In this document: in pieces, positions 26,830 through 37,927 of the stretch
How the letters are laid out: each line of letters starts with the position of its first letter
Numbering within the stretch: the stretch's first letter is position 1
From: an uncultured Rhodoblastus sp.
GTDB taxonomy: Bacteria > Pseudomonadota > Alphaproteobacteria > Rhizobiales > Beijerinckiaceae
Reading direction: 5' to 3'
DNA length: 50,494 nucleotides
Assembly: GCF_903903185.1 (NCBI RefSeq)
Contig: NZ_CAIUXT010000012.1
Coordinates: 1-50,494 of the forward strand
Position numbers and translations under genes: made by a program
Notes under the pieces: model-generated
Told to the model about the DNA's origin: nothing
Databases searched by the model: none
Seen by the model: only the letters and a program-made list of their open reading frames with translations

Positions 26830-27627
26830 TCACAGCGTCGGCGCCGTGATCGGACCTGCGGCGGATGCCGTCTTGTTCCGGCGATAGCCGAGGAAACCGA
26901 GACCAGCGAAGCCGAGCCCCATCATCGCCCAGGTCGCGGGTTCCGGAACTCCGGCGACCGTGCTGATTTGGAAGTTCGAAACGGTTTCGACGGAAGTCCA
27001 GGCGCCCGAGCCACCAGTAAAACCGATGAAGACCTCCGGTCCAAGCTTTCCGATGTCAAAGATGCTGTTGCCCTTGACGGATTGCCCCGTGGTGCTGTTG
27101 AGCGCCGAATAGCTCAATTTGTCGTTGGCATAATTGAATTCTACATGCACCCTGTCGACGGATTGCGAGCCTAGATTGAAATTGCCGAGAGGTTGCGTTC
27201 CAGCATAGGGGCTATTGCTCGACGAAAAAATCGTCGCATGATTATTGATATAGCTCTGGAACCCGATGCCGACTGCATTCTGGATTCCGTAGGTTCCGAT
27301 CGATCCGCCGCCGTTGCTGGTATTGCCTCCGGCTTCGGCGCCATGCGGATCGTTCTGAATCATGAACGAAAGACCATCAGATGGGGTAGAATACCATTTG
27401 TACTGGCTCAGCGTGAAGTCGAACGAGCCCGAAAACTGGCTGGGCGTAGGAACAGCCGCCATGAAGGCGCTGCTTGCCATATTGGTCTGGCCATCGATCA
27501 AAGTCAGTTCGTTGGCTGTCGCCGTGGCGCCCCCATTAAGAGTCAGCCGTGACAGGTCGATTGCCGCCGCTTGGGCCGTCAGCGGCGACAGAAGCGCTGT
27601 TGCAGCCGCAAAAATTAGACGTTTCAT
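26830..27627 (-). CDS. PEPxxWA-type PEP-CTERM protein with L-type lectin-like domain
   Basis: A 265-residue exported protein: signal peptide 1-20 (LLSPLTAQAA), then a concanavalin/L-type lectin-like beta-sandwich (about 20-215). Hallmarks are SGSFDFTLSQYKWYSTPSDGLSFMIQNDP, VGIGFQSYINNH, VHVEFNYANDKLSYSAL and VFIGFTGGSG; the DGLSF and IGF blocks are common in bacterial lectin-like proteins. The C-terminus has VPEPATWAMMGLGFAGLGF and GYRR, the exosortase-processed signal. Likely a secreted or surface sugar-binding protein. I chose the ATG at 27627 because the signal peptide begins there; its ribosome site is weak. Confidence 0.88.
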   Translation of the reverse strand: MKRLIFAAATALLSPLTAQAAAIDLSRLTLNGGATATANELTLIDGQTNMASSAFMAAVPTPSQFSGSFDFTLSQYKWYSTPSDGLSFMIQNDPHGAEAGGNTSNGGGSIGTYGIQNAVGIGFQSYINNHATIFSSSNSPYAGTQPLGNFNLGSQSVDRVHVEFNYANDKLSYSALNSTTGQSVKGNSIFDIGKLGPEVFIGFTGGSGAWTSVETVSNFQISTVAGVPEPATWAMMGLGFAGLGFLGYRRNKTASAAGPITAPTL

Positions 27628-28011
27628 TTCAAGCCGCCAATCGTTTGATTTTGTCTGAGAGGTTCCCGCGATCAAGGAGTCCACTGCGGTGTTGATGATG
27701 TTCCGCAAGGTCGGCGCCATGCGCGGCGATTGGCTCGGAAATTTATAAATATATGATTTTATTAGGATTTTTTGTGGCTTGGCTCCCGGAAGAGTTTGTG
27801 CAATCCAAAATCGTTCGTGCGCGAATTGCATTTTGCAAACGCCTTGCCTCGAATTTGCGAATACATGAAAAATACGGTCGGCAATGTTGACCGACGTCGC
27901 CTCGGGAACCCTGCCGTCCTGTCCCGGTCCGTTCTCCGTCCCGAACCAGACCTTCAGCCTATGCCCGCAATCCGAAGTAACTCGCCATCCTTTGGCGCTT
28001 CTTCCGTAACC
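27628..28011. other. Intergenic region upstream of the lectin PEP-CTERM gene
   Basis: A 384-base region with an AT-rich patch (27740-27775) that probably includes the minus-strand promoter of the PEP-CTERM gene. No gene, strong hairpin or known operator was recognised. GCATTTTGC near 27830 resembles a TGC/GCA palindrome but has the wrong spacing for PhaR. Confidence 0.45.
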
Positions 28012-29229
28012 TCACGCCACCAGCCCCGCGATCGGTTTCACCGCAGCGCTGTCGGGAAAAATCGTCGTTCCCAGGAGCCCCGCCGGCGCCTCGAAATGTT
28101 CGGCCAGAATGCCCTTGAGCACGGCGCGCAGATCGGTGGTCGGCGCGAGGTCGCGGTTCTGGTAGAGTTTGGAATCCGCCAGCCCCGGCCAGTCGTAAAT
28201 CCCGCGTCCGCCCTTGACCGCGCCGCCCGCCAGTAAAGCCACGGTTCCGACGCCGTGATCGGCCCCCGCCGTGCCGTTGATGCGCACGGTGCGGCCGAAT
28301 TCGGTGATCATGACCACGACCGTCGAATCCCAGATGTCGCCGAGCCCGGCGCGCAACTCGTCCAGCGCGCCGTCGAGTCCGCCGAGCAGTTGCGCCAGCC
28401 TGCCGCCGGACGGACCTTCATTGGCGTGGGTATCCCATCCGTCGAAGTACATTGCAGCGATTCGCGGTCCCTCCGGCTGGCGCATGAGCCGCCACGCGCC
28501 TTGCACCATCTGCCGCATGGCGGGCGGCAAAGCGGCGGCGCCCTTCACCTGCCGGTCGCCGTTCCTGCCTCCCATGCGCGCCAGCGCCTCGACGCGCAGG
28601 CTCTCCGCCAGCGCCTTTTGCAGGGCCGCATCGCGTTGGCCATAAAGGTCCATCAGGCGATTGACGAGATCGTCCGAGGCCGGGCCGATGTTTTGCGGCC
28701 ACCAGCCGAGCACGGGCGCGGCGCCGCGCATAATCAGCGGCGTTGTCGGCGCGATGCTTAGCCCTTCGCCGGAGGCGCGGTCGCCTCTTCCGGGCAGGGA
28801 GGCCAAAAAGCGGTTGAGCCAACCGTCGTTGACGCGGCCGGGAGCCGGCTGGCCGCTTTCCAGCACGTCCTGTCCGTCGAAATGCGAACGGTCGCGATAG
28901 GGTATGCAGACGGCCTGGACGAACAGGGCCTGTTTTGCGTCATAGAGCGTCTTGAAGGTCGGCATGGCCGGGTTCAGCGCGAACAGCGAGTCGAGGGGGA
29001 GAGCCGGCCTGTCGCCGCTGATTTTCAACGCAAGCCCGCCGCGCTGGCGCTCGAAATCGGGATCGCCGACCGGCGCGACAGTGGCCAGCCCATCGAGCCC
29101 CCCGCGCAGGAGGATGACGATCAGGCGCGGGTCGCGCGTCGCCGCGCTCGCCCATGTGGGGATCGTCGCGGCGAAGGCGAGACTGGCGGAGCCGGCGAGG
29201 AGGCGGCGGCGATTGACCGAAAAGCTCAT
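28012..29229 (-). CDS. DUF1501 family secreted protein (Tat signal)
   Basis: A 405-residue protein with a twin-arginine signal, NRRRLLAGSASLAFAATIP, then DPRLIVILLRGGLDGLATVAPVGDP, PTFKTLYDAKQALFVQAVCIPYRDRSHFDGQDVLESG and VVVMITEFGRTVRINGTAGADHGVG. These are hallmarks of DUF1501, which has an alkaline-phosphatase-like fold and an unknown role, and is nearly always paired with DUF1800. I chose the start at 29229, where the Tat signal begins; the frame upstream is an antisense-like extension into the DUF1800 gene. It overlaps that gene by 4 bases (ATGA). Confidence 0.92.
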   Translation of the reverse strand: MSFSVNRRRLLAGSASLAFAATIPTWASAATRDPRLIVILLRGGLDGLATVAPVGDPDFERQRGGLALKISGDRPALPLDSLFALNPAMPTFKTLYDAKQALFVQAVCIPYRDRSHFDGQDVLESGQPAPGRVNDGWLNRFLASLPGRGDRASGEGLSIAPTTPLIMRGAAPVLGWWPQNIGPASDDLVNRLMDLYGQRDAALQKALAESLRVEALARMGGRNGDRQVKGAAALPPAMRQMVQGAWRLMRQPEGPRIAAMYFDGWDTHANEGPSGGRLAQLLGGLDGALDELRAGLGDIWDSTVVVMITEFGRTVRINGTAGADHGVGTVALLAGGAVKGGRGIYDWPGLADSKLYQNRDLAPTTDLRAVLKGILAEHFEAPAGLLGTTIFPDSAAVKPIAGLVA

Positions 29230-30734
29230 CTTCTTTGCGCCTCCGGCGACATGAGGAGCAGCGCGAGGCCCTGGGCCCTGGTTTCGGCGCGCGATACGGT
29301 CAGCCGCGTTTCCGGGGAGGCGGCGGCGCCGAAGGCGACGTCGAGCAATTCGCGCGGGTCGGGCGGGTCCTTCAGGCGTTTGGTCCATTGCGCCGCGAGG
29401 TCGAGGCGCAGTTTCAAGCCTTGCGAAGAGATCCAGGCGGCGGCCTCGTCGGGGAAGCCGTTGGGGCCGGGCGGGTTCCACAGCGGCTGACCGAGCAGGT
29501 TCAAGGAACTAGTCACCTGGCGGATATCGATGGGCGCGCGGGCGAAAAGTCGGGCGCTGCCGATGCTGAACTCCCAGGGCGTGCGCATTTTTGTCGCCGG
29601 GGCGGCAAAGGCTTCGGGCGAATCGATCAAGGCGATGGTCATGGCGCGGAGATCGCCCTTCGTCTTGATAAAAGTCTGGCTCAAGCGATCGACCAGGGCC
29701 GGCGGCGGCTGGTCGGCGATGAAATGCCGCGCCAGTTTGAACGCGATATGGCGCGCGGTCTCCGGACGGCGGGCGAGAGCGAGCAGGGCGTCCTTCGCCT
29801 GGTTCTCTCCCCCTTGCGGATATTCGACGCCGAGTAATAGTTGCGGGGCGGGTTCGTGGACGCCGACGTCGAACATGAAAGAGCCGAGCGGGCTTTGAAG
29901 GCCGTTGCGGTCGGCGTAACGCCAGCCGGTGAGCATGTTCGAAAGGGCGATGACGTCGTCCTGACGATAGCCGCCATTGACGCCGAGCGTGTGCAGCTCA
30001 AGGATTTCGCGACCGAGATTCTCGTTGAGGCCACGCCTTTGTCTGACGCCCATCCATGAATTCCGCCCGATGCTTTGCTGATTGTCGAGGTAAAATATCA
30101 TCGCCGGGTGGCTTTCCACAGCGACCAGCATGTCGGCGAATTTGCCGAACACATGAGGACGGATCGTCTCGCGCTCGAAAGCGCCGACCATGTGATAGAA
30201 ATAGCCGCCCTTGGCCGTGGCGATGGCGAAATGGTTGGACCAGAAGGCGACCAGCCGTTCGACGAGCCCGGCGCGGGCGTTACAGGCGCGCTTGACCCTC
30301 GCTTCCACGTCGGCGCCCAGGAAGTCAAACGTCGGACCGGGTCTAAGCGACGCGTTGCGGGCGGCGCGCACCGCCTCCATCGCGTTCTGGGGCGCCGCCG
30401 GCGCCATCATGTTCGGGGGCGCCGTGGGCGCCATCGTGTTTTGGGGCGCCATGGGCGCCGTGGCGGCGGCATTGGCTATCTGGGCGGCCATCTGCTGCTG
30501 CTGCGCCTGTTTCGCGATATCGTTCACCTTCTTCTGTTCGATCTGCGCCTGATAGACGGAGCCGCTGTCGGGCAGGTCGAACTCGGCGACCAGGGCGGCG
30601 CCGGGCTGCTCCAGTTCGGCGAGGAGGAAGCCGCGCGGGTCGGATGACGCGTCGGCGAGGCCGCCATCTCCGCGTGGACCGAGTCCGAAACGGGTCAGGG
30701 CGACGAAGCCGGATTTTTCATCTTTCGGCGGCAT
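29226..30734 (-). CDS. DUF1800 family protein
   Basis: A 502-residue protein of the DUF1800 family, of unknown function, partner of DUF1501. Segments include FVALTRFGLGPRGDGGLADASSDPRGFL, LVERLVAFWSNHFAIAT, MIFYLDNQQSIGRNSWMG-type sequence (FYLDNQQSIGRN), GLNENLGREILELHTLGVNGGY and the Arg/His-rich RHIAFKLARHFIAD. Between residues 75 and 120 is a Met-Ala-Pro-Gln-Asn low-complexity insert made of three near-repeats. No signal peptide is evident. The pair is probably an operon starting here; the divergent membrane-protein gene begins 150 bases to the right. Confidence 0.92.
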   Translation of the reverse strand: MPPKDEKSGFVALTRFGLGPRGDGGLADASSDPRGFLLAELEQPGAALVAEFDLPDSGSVYQAQIEQKKVNDIAKQAQQQQMAAQIANAAATAPMAPQNTMAPTAPPNMMAPAAPQNAMEAVRAARNASLRPGPTFDFLGADVEARVKRACNARAGLVERLVAFWSNHFAIATAKGGYFYHMVGAFERETIRPHVFGKFADMLVAVESHPAMIFYLDNQQSIGRNSWMGVRQRRGLNENLGREILELHTLGVNGGYRQDDVIALSNMLTGWRYADRNGLQSPLGSFMFDVGVHEPAPQLLLGVEYPQGGENQAKDALLALARRPETARHIAFKLARHFIADQPPPALVDRLSQTFIKTKGDLRAMTIALIDSPEAFAAPATKMRTPWEFSIGSARLFARAPIDIRQVTSSLNLLGQPLWNPPGPNGFPDEAAAWISSQGLKLRLDLAAQWTKRLKDPPDPRELLDVAFGAAASPETRLTVSRAETRAQGLALLLMSPEAQRR

Positions 30735-30884
30735 CGGATTTATTTCGCTGTTTTTGTAGAAGCGACGACTGGATCATGCTCCATATTAACACGGTCCCAA
30801 CAAAATGCGGCGGAATGGCGACTCCAGCGGTTCGCCGATCGTCCTTGCAAATCTTTTTGAACCACTCGCTGGCAAAATGACGGC

Positions 30885-31436
30885 ATGAACGGAAAACTTC
30901 CTTTCGGCCGCCGTGGCCGGCCCGCGAAAATTTCGGCGCCCTCGGCGCGCGCGCCAAATTTGGCGCCGAGCCTGACGCCGGCGCAGCGCGCCCTGCTGTT
31001 CGAGGCGGGCGAGGCGCCTGCCGTCGAAACAGCGGCGATTTCATCGACCGAAATCGCACCCTGGTCGCGGCCCGCCGCCCTCGTCGCCAGCCTTGCGGTC
31101 ACCGGCGTCGTCGCCGCCTTCGCTTTGGCCGGCGAGTCGCGCGAGCCGCTCGAGCTGGCCGGGTCGATTCTTTCCGTCGGCTCCAATCTCGCCGCCAATC
31201 TTTGGCTGACGCAAAAATTCTGCGCGCTCGCGCGCCTGCACGGCTTCGCCGCCTTCGCCCTGACCGGAGCGCTGCTCGGCCTCGGCCTGTCCTTTGCCGC
31301 CGCGCGGATCGGTCTGGGCGACACCGAACTTGGCTATGAAGTTGACGCCCTTTCCGGCGCCGGCGCGGCGCTGCTTTACCGGCTGCTGGCCGGACGCCAG
31401 AGCGTTTGCAAGCGAAGCGGAACCCGGTTCGCGTGA
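30885..31436 (+). CDS. Hypothetical inner-membrane protein
   Basis: A 183-residue protein with a basic, Pro/Ala-rich N-terminal tail (1-60) and three or four hydrophobic helices (about 66-85, 92-108, 118-142 and 155-168). The loops contain [30 protein letters not shown] and [31 protein letters not shown] do not recognise the family. The ATG at 30885 has only a weak upstream purine stretch. The gene is followed by a long hairpin (31459-31503) and then uvrB. Confidence 0.7.
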   Translation: MNGKLPFGRRGRPAKISAPSARAPNLAPSLTPAQRALLFEAGEAPAVETAAISSTEIAPWSRPAALVASLAVTGVVAAFALAGESREPLELAGSILSVGSNLAANLWLTQKFCALARLHGFAAFALTGALLGLGLSFAAARIGLGDTELGYEVDALSGAGAALLYRLLAGRQSVCKRSGTRFA

Positions 31437-31458
31437 AGAAAACGTGTAAAAACAAGAA

Positions 31459-31503
31459 CCTGGAGCCCCGATCCGATTCAATCGGATCGGAACAGGCTCC
31501 AGG
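31459..31503. repeat. Long inverted repeat (20-bp stem) upstream of uvrB
   Basis: CCTGGAGCCCCGATCCGATT pairs with AATCGGATCGG and, after an AACA bulge, GGCTCCAGG. The loop is minimal. It sits between the membrane-protein stop (31436) and the uvrB start (31550). No T tract follows. Confidence 0.7.
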
Positions 31504-31549
31504 CGGTTTCGCCCTTTCCTTGACGGCTTCGCCGTCCCATATTGCCGCC

Positions 31550-34090
<2,541 letters not shown>

Positions 34091-34644
34091 GGCGTCGAGG
34101 ACCGGTCTTGAAATGACGAAAGCCGCCCGGGGGGCGGCTTTCGAACGCGCGGAACGGTCAAGCCGGATCGGACCAAGTCGCGGGCAGCGGGGCGGCGCCC
34201 GCGGCCGGCGAAACTTCCTCCGAAACTTCCCTCAAGACACCCTCAAGACGCCCCCAAAAACCCCCAACCCCCAAAGAGCGTCTCAAGGGCGTCTCAAGGT
34301 CCGCGCGAGAACCGCAATTACAACCCGAAGGTTGCATTTGCGCCCGCGCGAAACCCGCCTTGAACCCAAGGACGGAAACCCTGCGTCACCCATGATGTTC
34401 AACATTAGTTCGTTGCCTTGACCGGCGGCAACGTCAGGAAGACCAGAAAGCTTGGCCGAACAGCGCCGTTCACCATGCGGTGGCGCAATAATGGCTTATA
34501 AATTCCGATTGATGCGGGTGTCAAAAAAATTTCTTCAGTAGTTTCCGCTATTGACAGGCTTTTTTCGTGAAAGAAAGCTTAAGCGTTGGCTTTAATATTT
34601 GTTTTTTACAGATATAAAATGTTGATTTAAATAGATTTTTAGAT
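34091..34644. other. Intergenic region after uvrB, no gene seen
   Basis: A 554-base gap. It contains a 12-base-pair hairpin at 34117-34143, short direct repeats GCGTCTCAAGG (two copies, 34278-34299) next to a C/A-rich stretch, and an AT-rich 3' part (34490-34640). No open frame there has both a ribosome site and protein-like composition; no tRNA fold was recognised. Confidence 0.5.
34117..34143. terminator. Probable uvrB terminator hairpin
   Basis: CGAAAGCCGCCC, loop GGG, GGGCGGCTTTCG: a perfect 12-base-pair stem 27 bases after the uvrB stop. The TTT lies within the 3' arm and no further T run follows. Confidence 0.6.
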
Positions 34645-35409
34645 TTACTGGGGCGCGCCGCCAAAAATGTTCTCGAAGATATTCGCCGGCCTTGGCGGCG
34701 GCGGCGGGGCGGCGGCGACGGCTTCGGCCTTCACCGGCGGCGACTCGGCGTTGCGCATCAGGCCCAGCATGCCCTTGCTCTTCGCCGTATAGTAATAGCC
34801 CGAGGCGTAAAGCCGCACCGCGCGGTCCATGTCGCCCCCGGCCAGCGCCCAGGCGTTGGCGAGATAGGGCGAGGCGAAGGCGAGGTTGGTCTCGGGATCG
34901 AGCAGGCCGCTCGGCGCGCCGTGATAGCCCATCGAGCGCGCCGTCGCCGGGGTGATCTGCATCAGGCCATAATAGGACCGATTGACCAGATGGGGATGAT
35001 AGCGGCTTTCGCGCATGATGATGCGATGGAGCAGGGCCAGCGGCACGCCGTGCTTGCGCGCATATTTGCGGGTGAGTTCGGCCAGTCCGGCCTGTTCGGC
35101 CAGCACGAAGCCGGGAACCTGCTCCTGTTCCAGATAGGCCCGCGCGGTGGGAGCGGCGGCGGCGGGCGGGCGTTCGGCGACTTCGCGGGCGTCGTCCAGC
35201 CGGGCGACGGGCGACTGCGCTTGCGGCTGGACCGAATCGGGCGCTGTCCCGGCTGCGTCGCGCGCCAGAATTTCGTCGTCGGGAAAGACCGGCCGCGCCG
35301 GCGGCAAGGGCGGGTGCTTCGGCGGATGTTTCGCCGCCGCCGCCTGGGCCGGGACGAGGTTGGCCCAGATCAGGGCGACGAACATGAGGCGCTGCGAAGG
35401 GTTGCTCAT
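34645..35409 (-). CDS. Lytic transglycosylase (SLT domain), exported
   Basis: A 254-residue protein with a signal peptide (1-26, LVPAQAAAA), a Pro-rich linker (27-95) and a soluble lytic transglycosylase domain (about 104-225). The catalytic glutamate is Glu134 in IIMRESRYHPHLV. SYYGLMQITPATARSMGY and LLDPETNLAFASPYLANAW are typical SLT motifs. It cleaves peptidoglycan to 1,6-anhydro products in the periplasm. The C-terminus has an Ala/Pro-rich tail and ends with NIFENIFGGAP. The start at 35409 is where the signal peptide begins. Confidence 0.92.
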   Translation of the reverse strand: MSNPSQRLMFVALIWANLVPAQAAAAKHPPKHPPLPPARPVFPDDEILARDAAGTAPDSVQPQAQSPVARLDDAREVAERPPAAAAPTARAYLEQEQVPGFVLAEQAGLAELTRKYARKHGVPLALLHRIIMRESRYHPHLVNRSYYGLMQITPATARSMGYHGAPSGLLDPETNLAFASPYLANAWALAGGDMDRAVRLYASGYYYTAKSKGMLGLMRNAESPPVKAEAVAAAPPPPPRPANIFENIFGGAPQ

Positions 35410-35474
35410 GTCGCGTTTTTGCCGCGAAAAAACGGTTTTGGCAAGGCGGGGGCAAGCCGCTCGCCTCTGGCCGC

Positions 35475-36245
35475 TCACCTTTGCGCCATGATGAACAGGC
35501 GCGGGTAGTGCAGAAGCACCTTGCCGTCGTCCTGCGGCGTATAGGCCATTTCCAGTTCCCGCCGGTATTGCGCGAGAAAACCGGCGCTCTCCTGCTCGGT
35601 CAGCTTTTCCAGAAACGGCCGCAGCGCCGAGCCTTCGAACCAGTCGACGATCGCCTCCGGCCCGTCGAGCGGATGGACATAGGTCGTCTGCCACAATTCG
35701 ACCATGCGGGCGAAGGGCGAGGTCCAGGCGTAATAATCGTCGAGCGAACCTATCAGGGCGCGGCTTTTCGCCACCGGCGCCAGCTTGTCCGCCCAGGGCC
35801 CGTCCACCGACACCATACGCATCAGCGCATGCGCGGCATCCTGCAGCACATTGGGCATTTGCACCGCCAGAACCCCGCCCGGCGAGAGAAAGCCCATCAG
35901 CCGCGCCAGCAGTTTTTCGTGATCCGGCGCGAAATGCAAAGCCGCATTGGCGAAGATCAGATCGACCGGTTCGGCCGGCGCCCAAACGGCGAGGTCCTGG
36001 TGGATGAAATGCGCGGCTGGCAGGCGCTGGCGCGCCGCCGCCAGCATGTTTTCCGACGTGTCCACGCCGAAAATCTCGGCGCCGCGAAAATAAAGCGCCA
36101 GCATCGCCGCGCTATTGCCCGGCCCGCAGCCGAGATCGACGATCTTGCGCGGCGCGAGCGGGGGTATCCGCGACAACAGATCGCGCGCCGCTTGTCCGCG
36201 CTCGCGCTCGAATTTGAGATAAAGTTCGCTGTTCCAGTCGGACAT
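35475..36245 (-). CDS. tam: Trans-aconitate 2-methyltransferase
   Basis: A 256-residue SAM-dependent methyltransferase that methylates trans-aconitate, a spontaneous inhibitory product of the citric-acid cycle. Motif I is IVDLGCGPGNSAAMLA, followed by GVDTSENMLAAARQRLP and DLIFANAALHFAPDH. Tam-specific segments are WNSELYLKFERERGQAARDL and VQMPNVLQDAAHALM. Length equals the E. coli enzyme closely. It stands alone; the transglycosylase begins 65 bases downstream. Confidence 0.92.
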   Translation of the reverse strand: MSDWNSELYLKFERERGQAARDLLSRIPPLAPRKIVDLGCGPGNSAAMLALYFRGAEIFGVDTSENMLAAARQRLPAAHFIHQDLAVWAPAEPVDLIFANAALHFAPDHEKLLARLMGFLSPGGVLAVQMPNVLQDAAHALMRMVSVDGPWADKLAPVAKSRALIGSLDDYYAWTSPFARMVELWQTTYVHPLDGPEAIVDWFEGSALRPFLEKLTEQESAGFLAQYRRELEMAYTPQDDGKVLLHYPRLFIMAQR

Positions 36246-36338
36246 GGTCGATTCTTAGCCGCTCCACCCATCCTTGCCGCCGGCGGATGATTTGTCTAGT
36301 AATTTAATCAACTATTCCACGCACGAAGAAAAACCTCC

Positions 36339-37184
36339 TCACGCCCGGGCGCCGGGCGCGCCGCGCAGCGCCATCAGCCCGCGCGACGGGTCATAGGCGA
36401 TAATCGCGGCCAGCATGAACAGGCTTGCGCAGCCCGCCGTCACCGCCAGGGCCAGTCCGTTCAACTGTCCGTAAAGGGCGAAGCGGATCAGTTCGACCGC
36501 ATGGGTGAAGGGGTTGAACTGGCAGACCAGGTAAAGCCAGGGGCTCCCCTCCCTGACCCGCCACAGCGGATAAAGCGCCGATGAGGCGAAGAACATCGGG
36601 AAGATGACGAAATTCATCACCCCGGCGAAATTCTCGAGTTGCCGGATCAGCGACGACAGCAGCATGCCGAGCGCGCCGAGCATCAGCCCGACAAGGATCA
36701 GCGCCGGCAGCACGGTAAGATAGCCGAGCGGCGGCGGCCGGATGTCCCAGAACCAGGCGATGGCGAGATAGGCGTAGACCTGAAGCACCGAGACGAAGGT
36801 TCCGGCGATCAGCTTGCCGAACAGCAGGAACCAGCGCGGGAAGGGGCTCAGCAGCAGCACCCGCATATTGCCCATTTCGCGGTCGTAGACCATCGACAGC
36901 GAGGATTGCATGCCGTTGAACAGCTGGATCATCGCCATCAGGCCGGGGGTGATGTAGACGTCGTACAAGATATAGGTGTCGTAGGGCGGAATGATCGAAA
37001 TGCCGAGCACCTGGCGAAAGCCGGCGGCGAAGATGAACAGCCAGACCAGCGGCCGCACCAGCGCCGAGACGAAGCGTTCGCGCTGATGCAGGAAGCGCAG
37101 GCTCTCGCGCCAGACAATGCCCTTGAGGCAGATCAACCAGGCTTTGGGAGTCAGGCGCCGGGGCGGGGGGAAGGTTGCGGTCAC
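36339..37184 (-). CDS. ABC-2 type permease of a PQQ-associated ABC system (PedC-like)
   Basis: A 281-residue membrane protein with about six TM helices of the ABC-2 exporter type. Segments: WRESLRFLHQRERFVSALVRPLVWLFIF, GISIIPPYDTYILYDVYITPGL, NGMQSSLSMVYDREMGNMRVLL and the conserved FPMFFASSALYPLWRV. This subgroup occurs with PQQ-dependent alcohol dehydrogenases (alcohol ABC transporter permease, PedC). It starts with GTG at 37184 and overlaps the ATPase stop (GTGA), indicating translational coupling. Substrate unknown. Last gene of a four-gene run. Confidence 0.88.
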   Translation of the reverse strand: MTATFPPPRRLTPKAWLICLKGIVWRESLRFLHQRERFVSALVRPLVWLFIFAAGFRQVLGISIIPPYDTYILYDVYITPGLMAMIQLFNGMQSSLSMVYDREMGNMRVLLLSPFPRWFLLFGKLIAGTFVSVLQVYAYLAIAWFWDIRPPPLGYLTVLPALILVGLMLGALGMLLSSLIRQLENFAGVMNFVIFPMFFASSALYPLWRVREGSPWLYLVCQFNPFTHAVELIRFALYGQLNGLALAVTAGCASLFMLAAIIAYDPSRGLMALRGAPGARA

Positions 37185-37927
37185 GCGGCGATCCCCGGCG
37201 AAGGCTCGGCGGTCAGGGCGAGAAAGGCCGATTTGACGTCCGATGCGCCCGTCTGGGCCAGAAGATCGACCAGCGCGCCCGCCGCGCGCAACACGCCCTT
37301 GTGCAGCACGACGACATCGTCGCCGCTGTCCACCTCGTCGGTCAGATGGGTCGCCCACAGCACGCTCATGCCCTCGCTCGCGATCAAGCCGCGCACCAGC
37401 CGCAAAATGCCGGCGCGCGCGCCAATGTCGAGGCCCACCGTCGGCTCATCCAGCACCAGCAGGCGCGGGCGATGCAGCAGCGCGCGGGCGATTTCGACGC
37501 GCCGCATCTGGCCGCCGGAAAGATCGCGCGCCTTGTCGTTGGCGCGGTCGGACAATTCGACCGCCGCCAGAAGCTCCTTCGCGCGCGCCGTCGCCTCGGC
37601 CTTGCCGATGCCGTGCAGGGCGGCGTGGTAGTAGAAATTCTGCGCCAGCGACAGGTCGAGATCGAGCGTGCGCGCCTGGAACACCACGCCGAGTTGCGCC
37701 AGCGCCGCGCCCGGATGGTGCGACAGGTCGCGGCCGAACAGGCTTATCGACCCCTGTTGCAGCGCGAACAGCCGGGTGATCAGCGAGAATAAAGTGCTTT
37801 TGCCGGCGCCATTGAGGCCGAGCAGCACGCTGAAGGCGCCGGGCGCGACGGTGAAGCCGACGTCGTCGAGGGCTTTGCGGGGGCCATAGCTGTGGCTGAC
37901 ATGGCGGATTTCGAGCGCCGGGGTCAT
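37181..37927 (-). CDS. ABC transporter ATP-binding protein, PQQ-dependent alcohol dehydrogenase system
   Basis: A 248-residue ATPase: Walker A GLNGAGKST (about 37-45), Q-loop in VVFQARTLD, signature DLSGGQMRRVEIARAL, Walker B LLVLDEPTVGLD, and switch His in WATHLTDEV. The sequence resembles the NatA-like ATPases found with PQQ-dependent alcohol oxidation clusters. It pairs with the permease encoded directly downstream and overlaps both neighbours by four bases. The transported compound is unknown. Confidence 0.93.
   Translation of the reverse strand: MTPALEIRHVSHSYGPRKALDDVGFTVAPGAFSVLLGLNGAGKSTLFSLITRLFALQQGSISLFGRDLSHHPGAALAQLGVVFQARTLDLDLSLAQNFYYHAALHGIGKAEATARAKELLAAVELSDRANDKARDLSGGQMRRVEIARALLHRPRLLVLDEPTVGLDIGARAGILRLVRGLIASEGMSVLWATHLTDEVDSGDDVVVLHKGVLRAAGALVDLLAQTGASDVKSAFLALTAEPSPGIAA

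Noticed and set aside
27828..27845. TGCATTTTGCA as a further PhaR box
   Set aside because: The spacer is five bases instead of three, so it does not fit TGCRNYGCASMA.
31437..31549. LexA/SOS box for uvrB
   Set aside because: I looked for GTTC-N7-GTTC and GAAC-N7-GAAC and found none at the right spacing.
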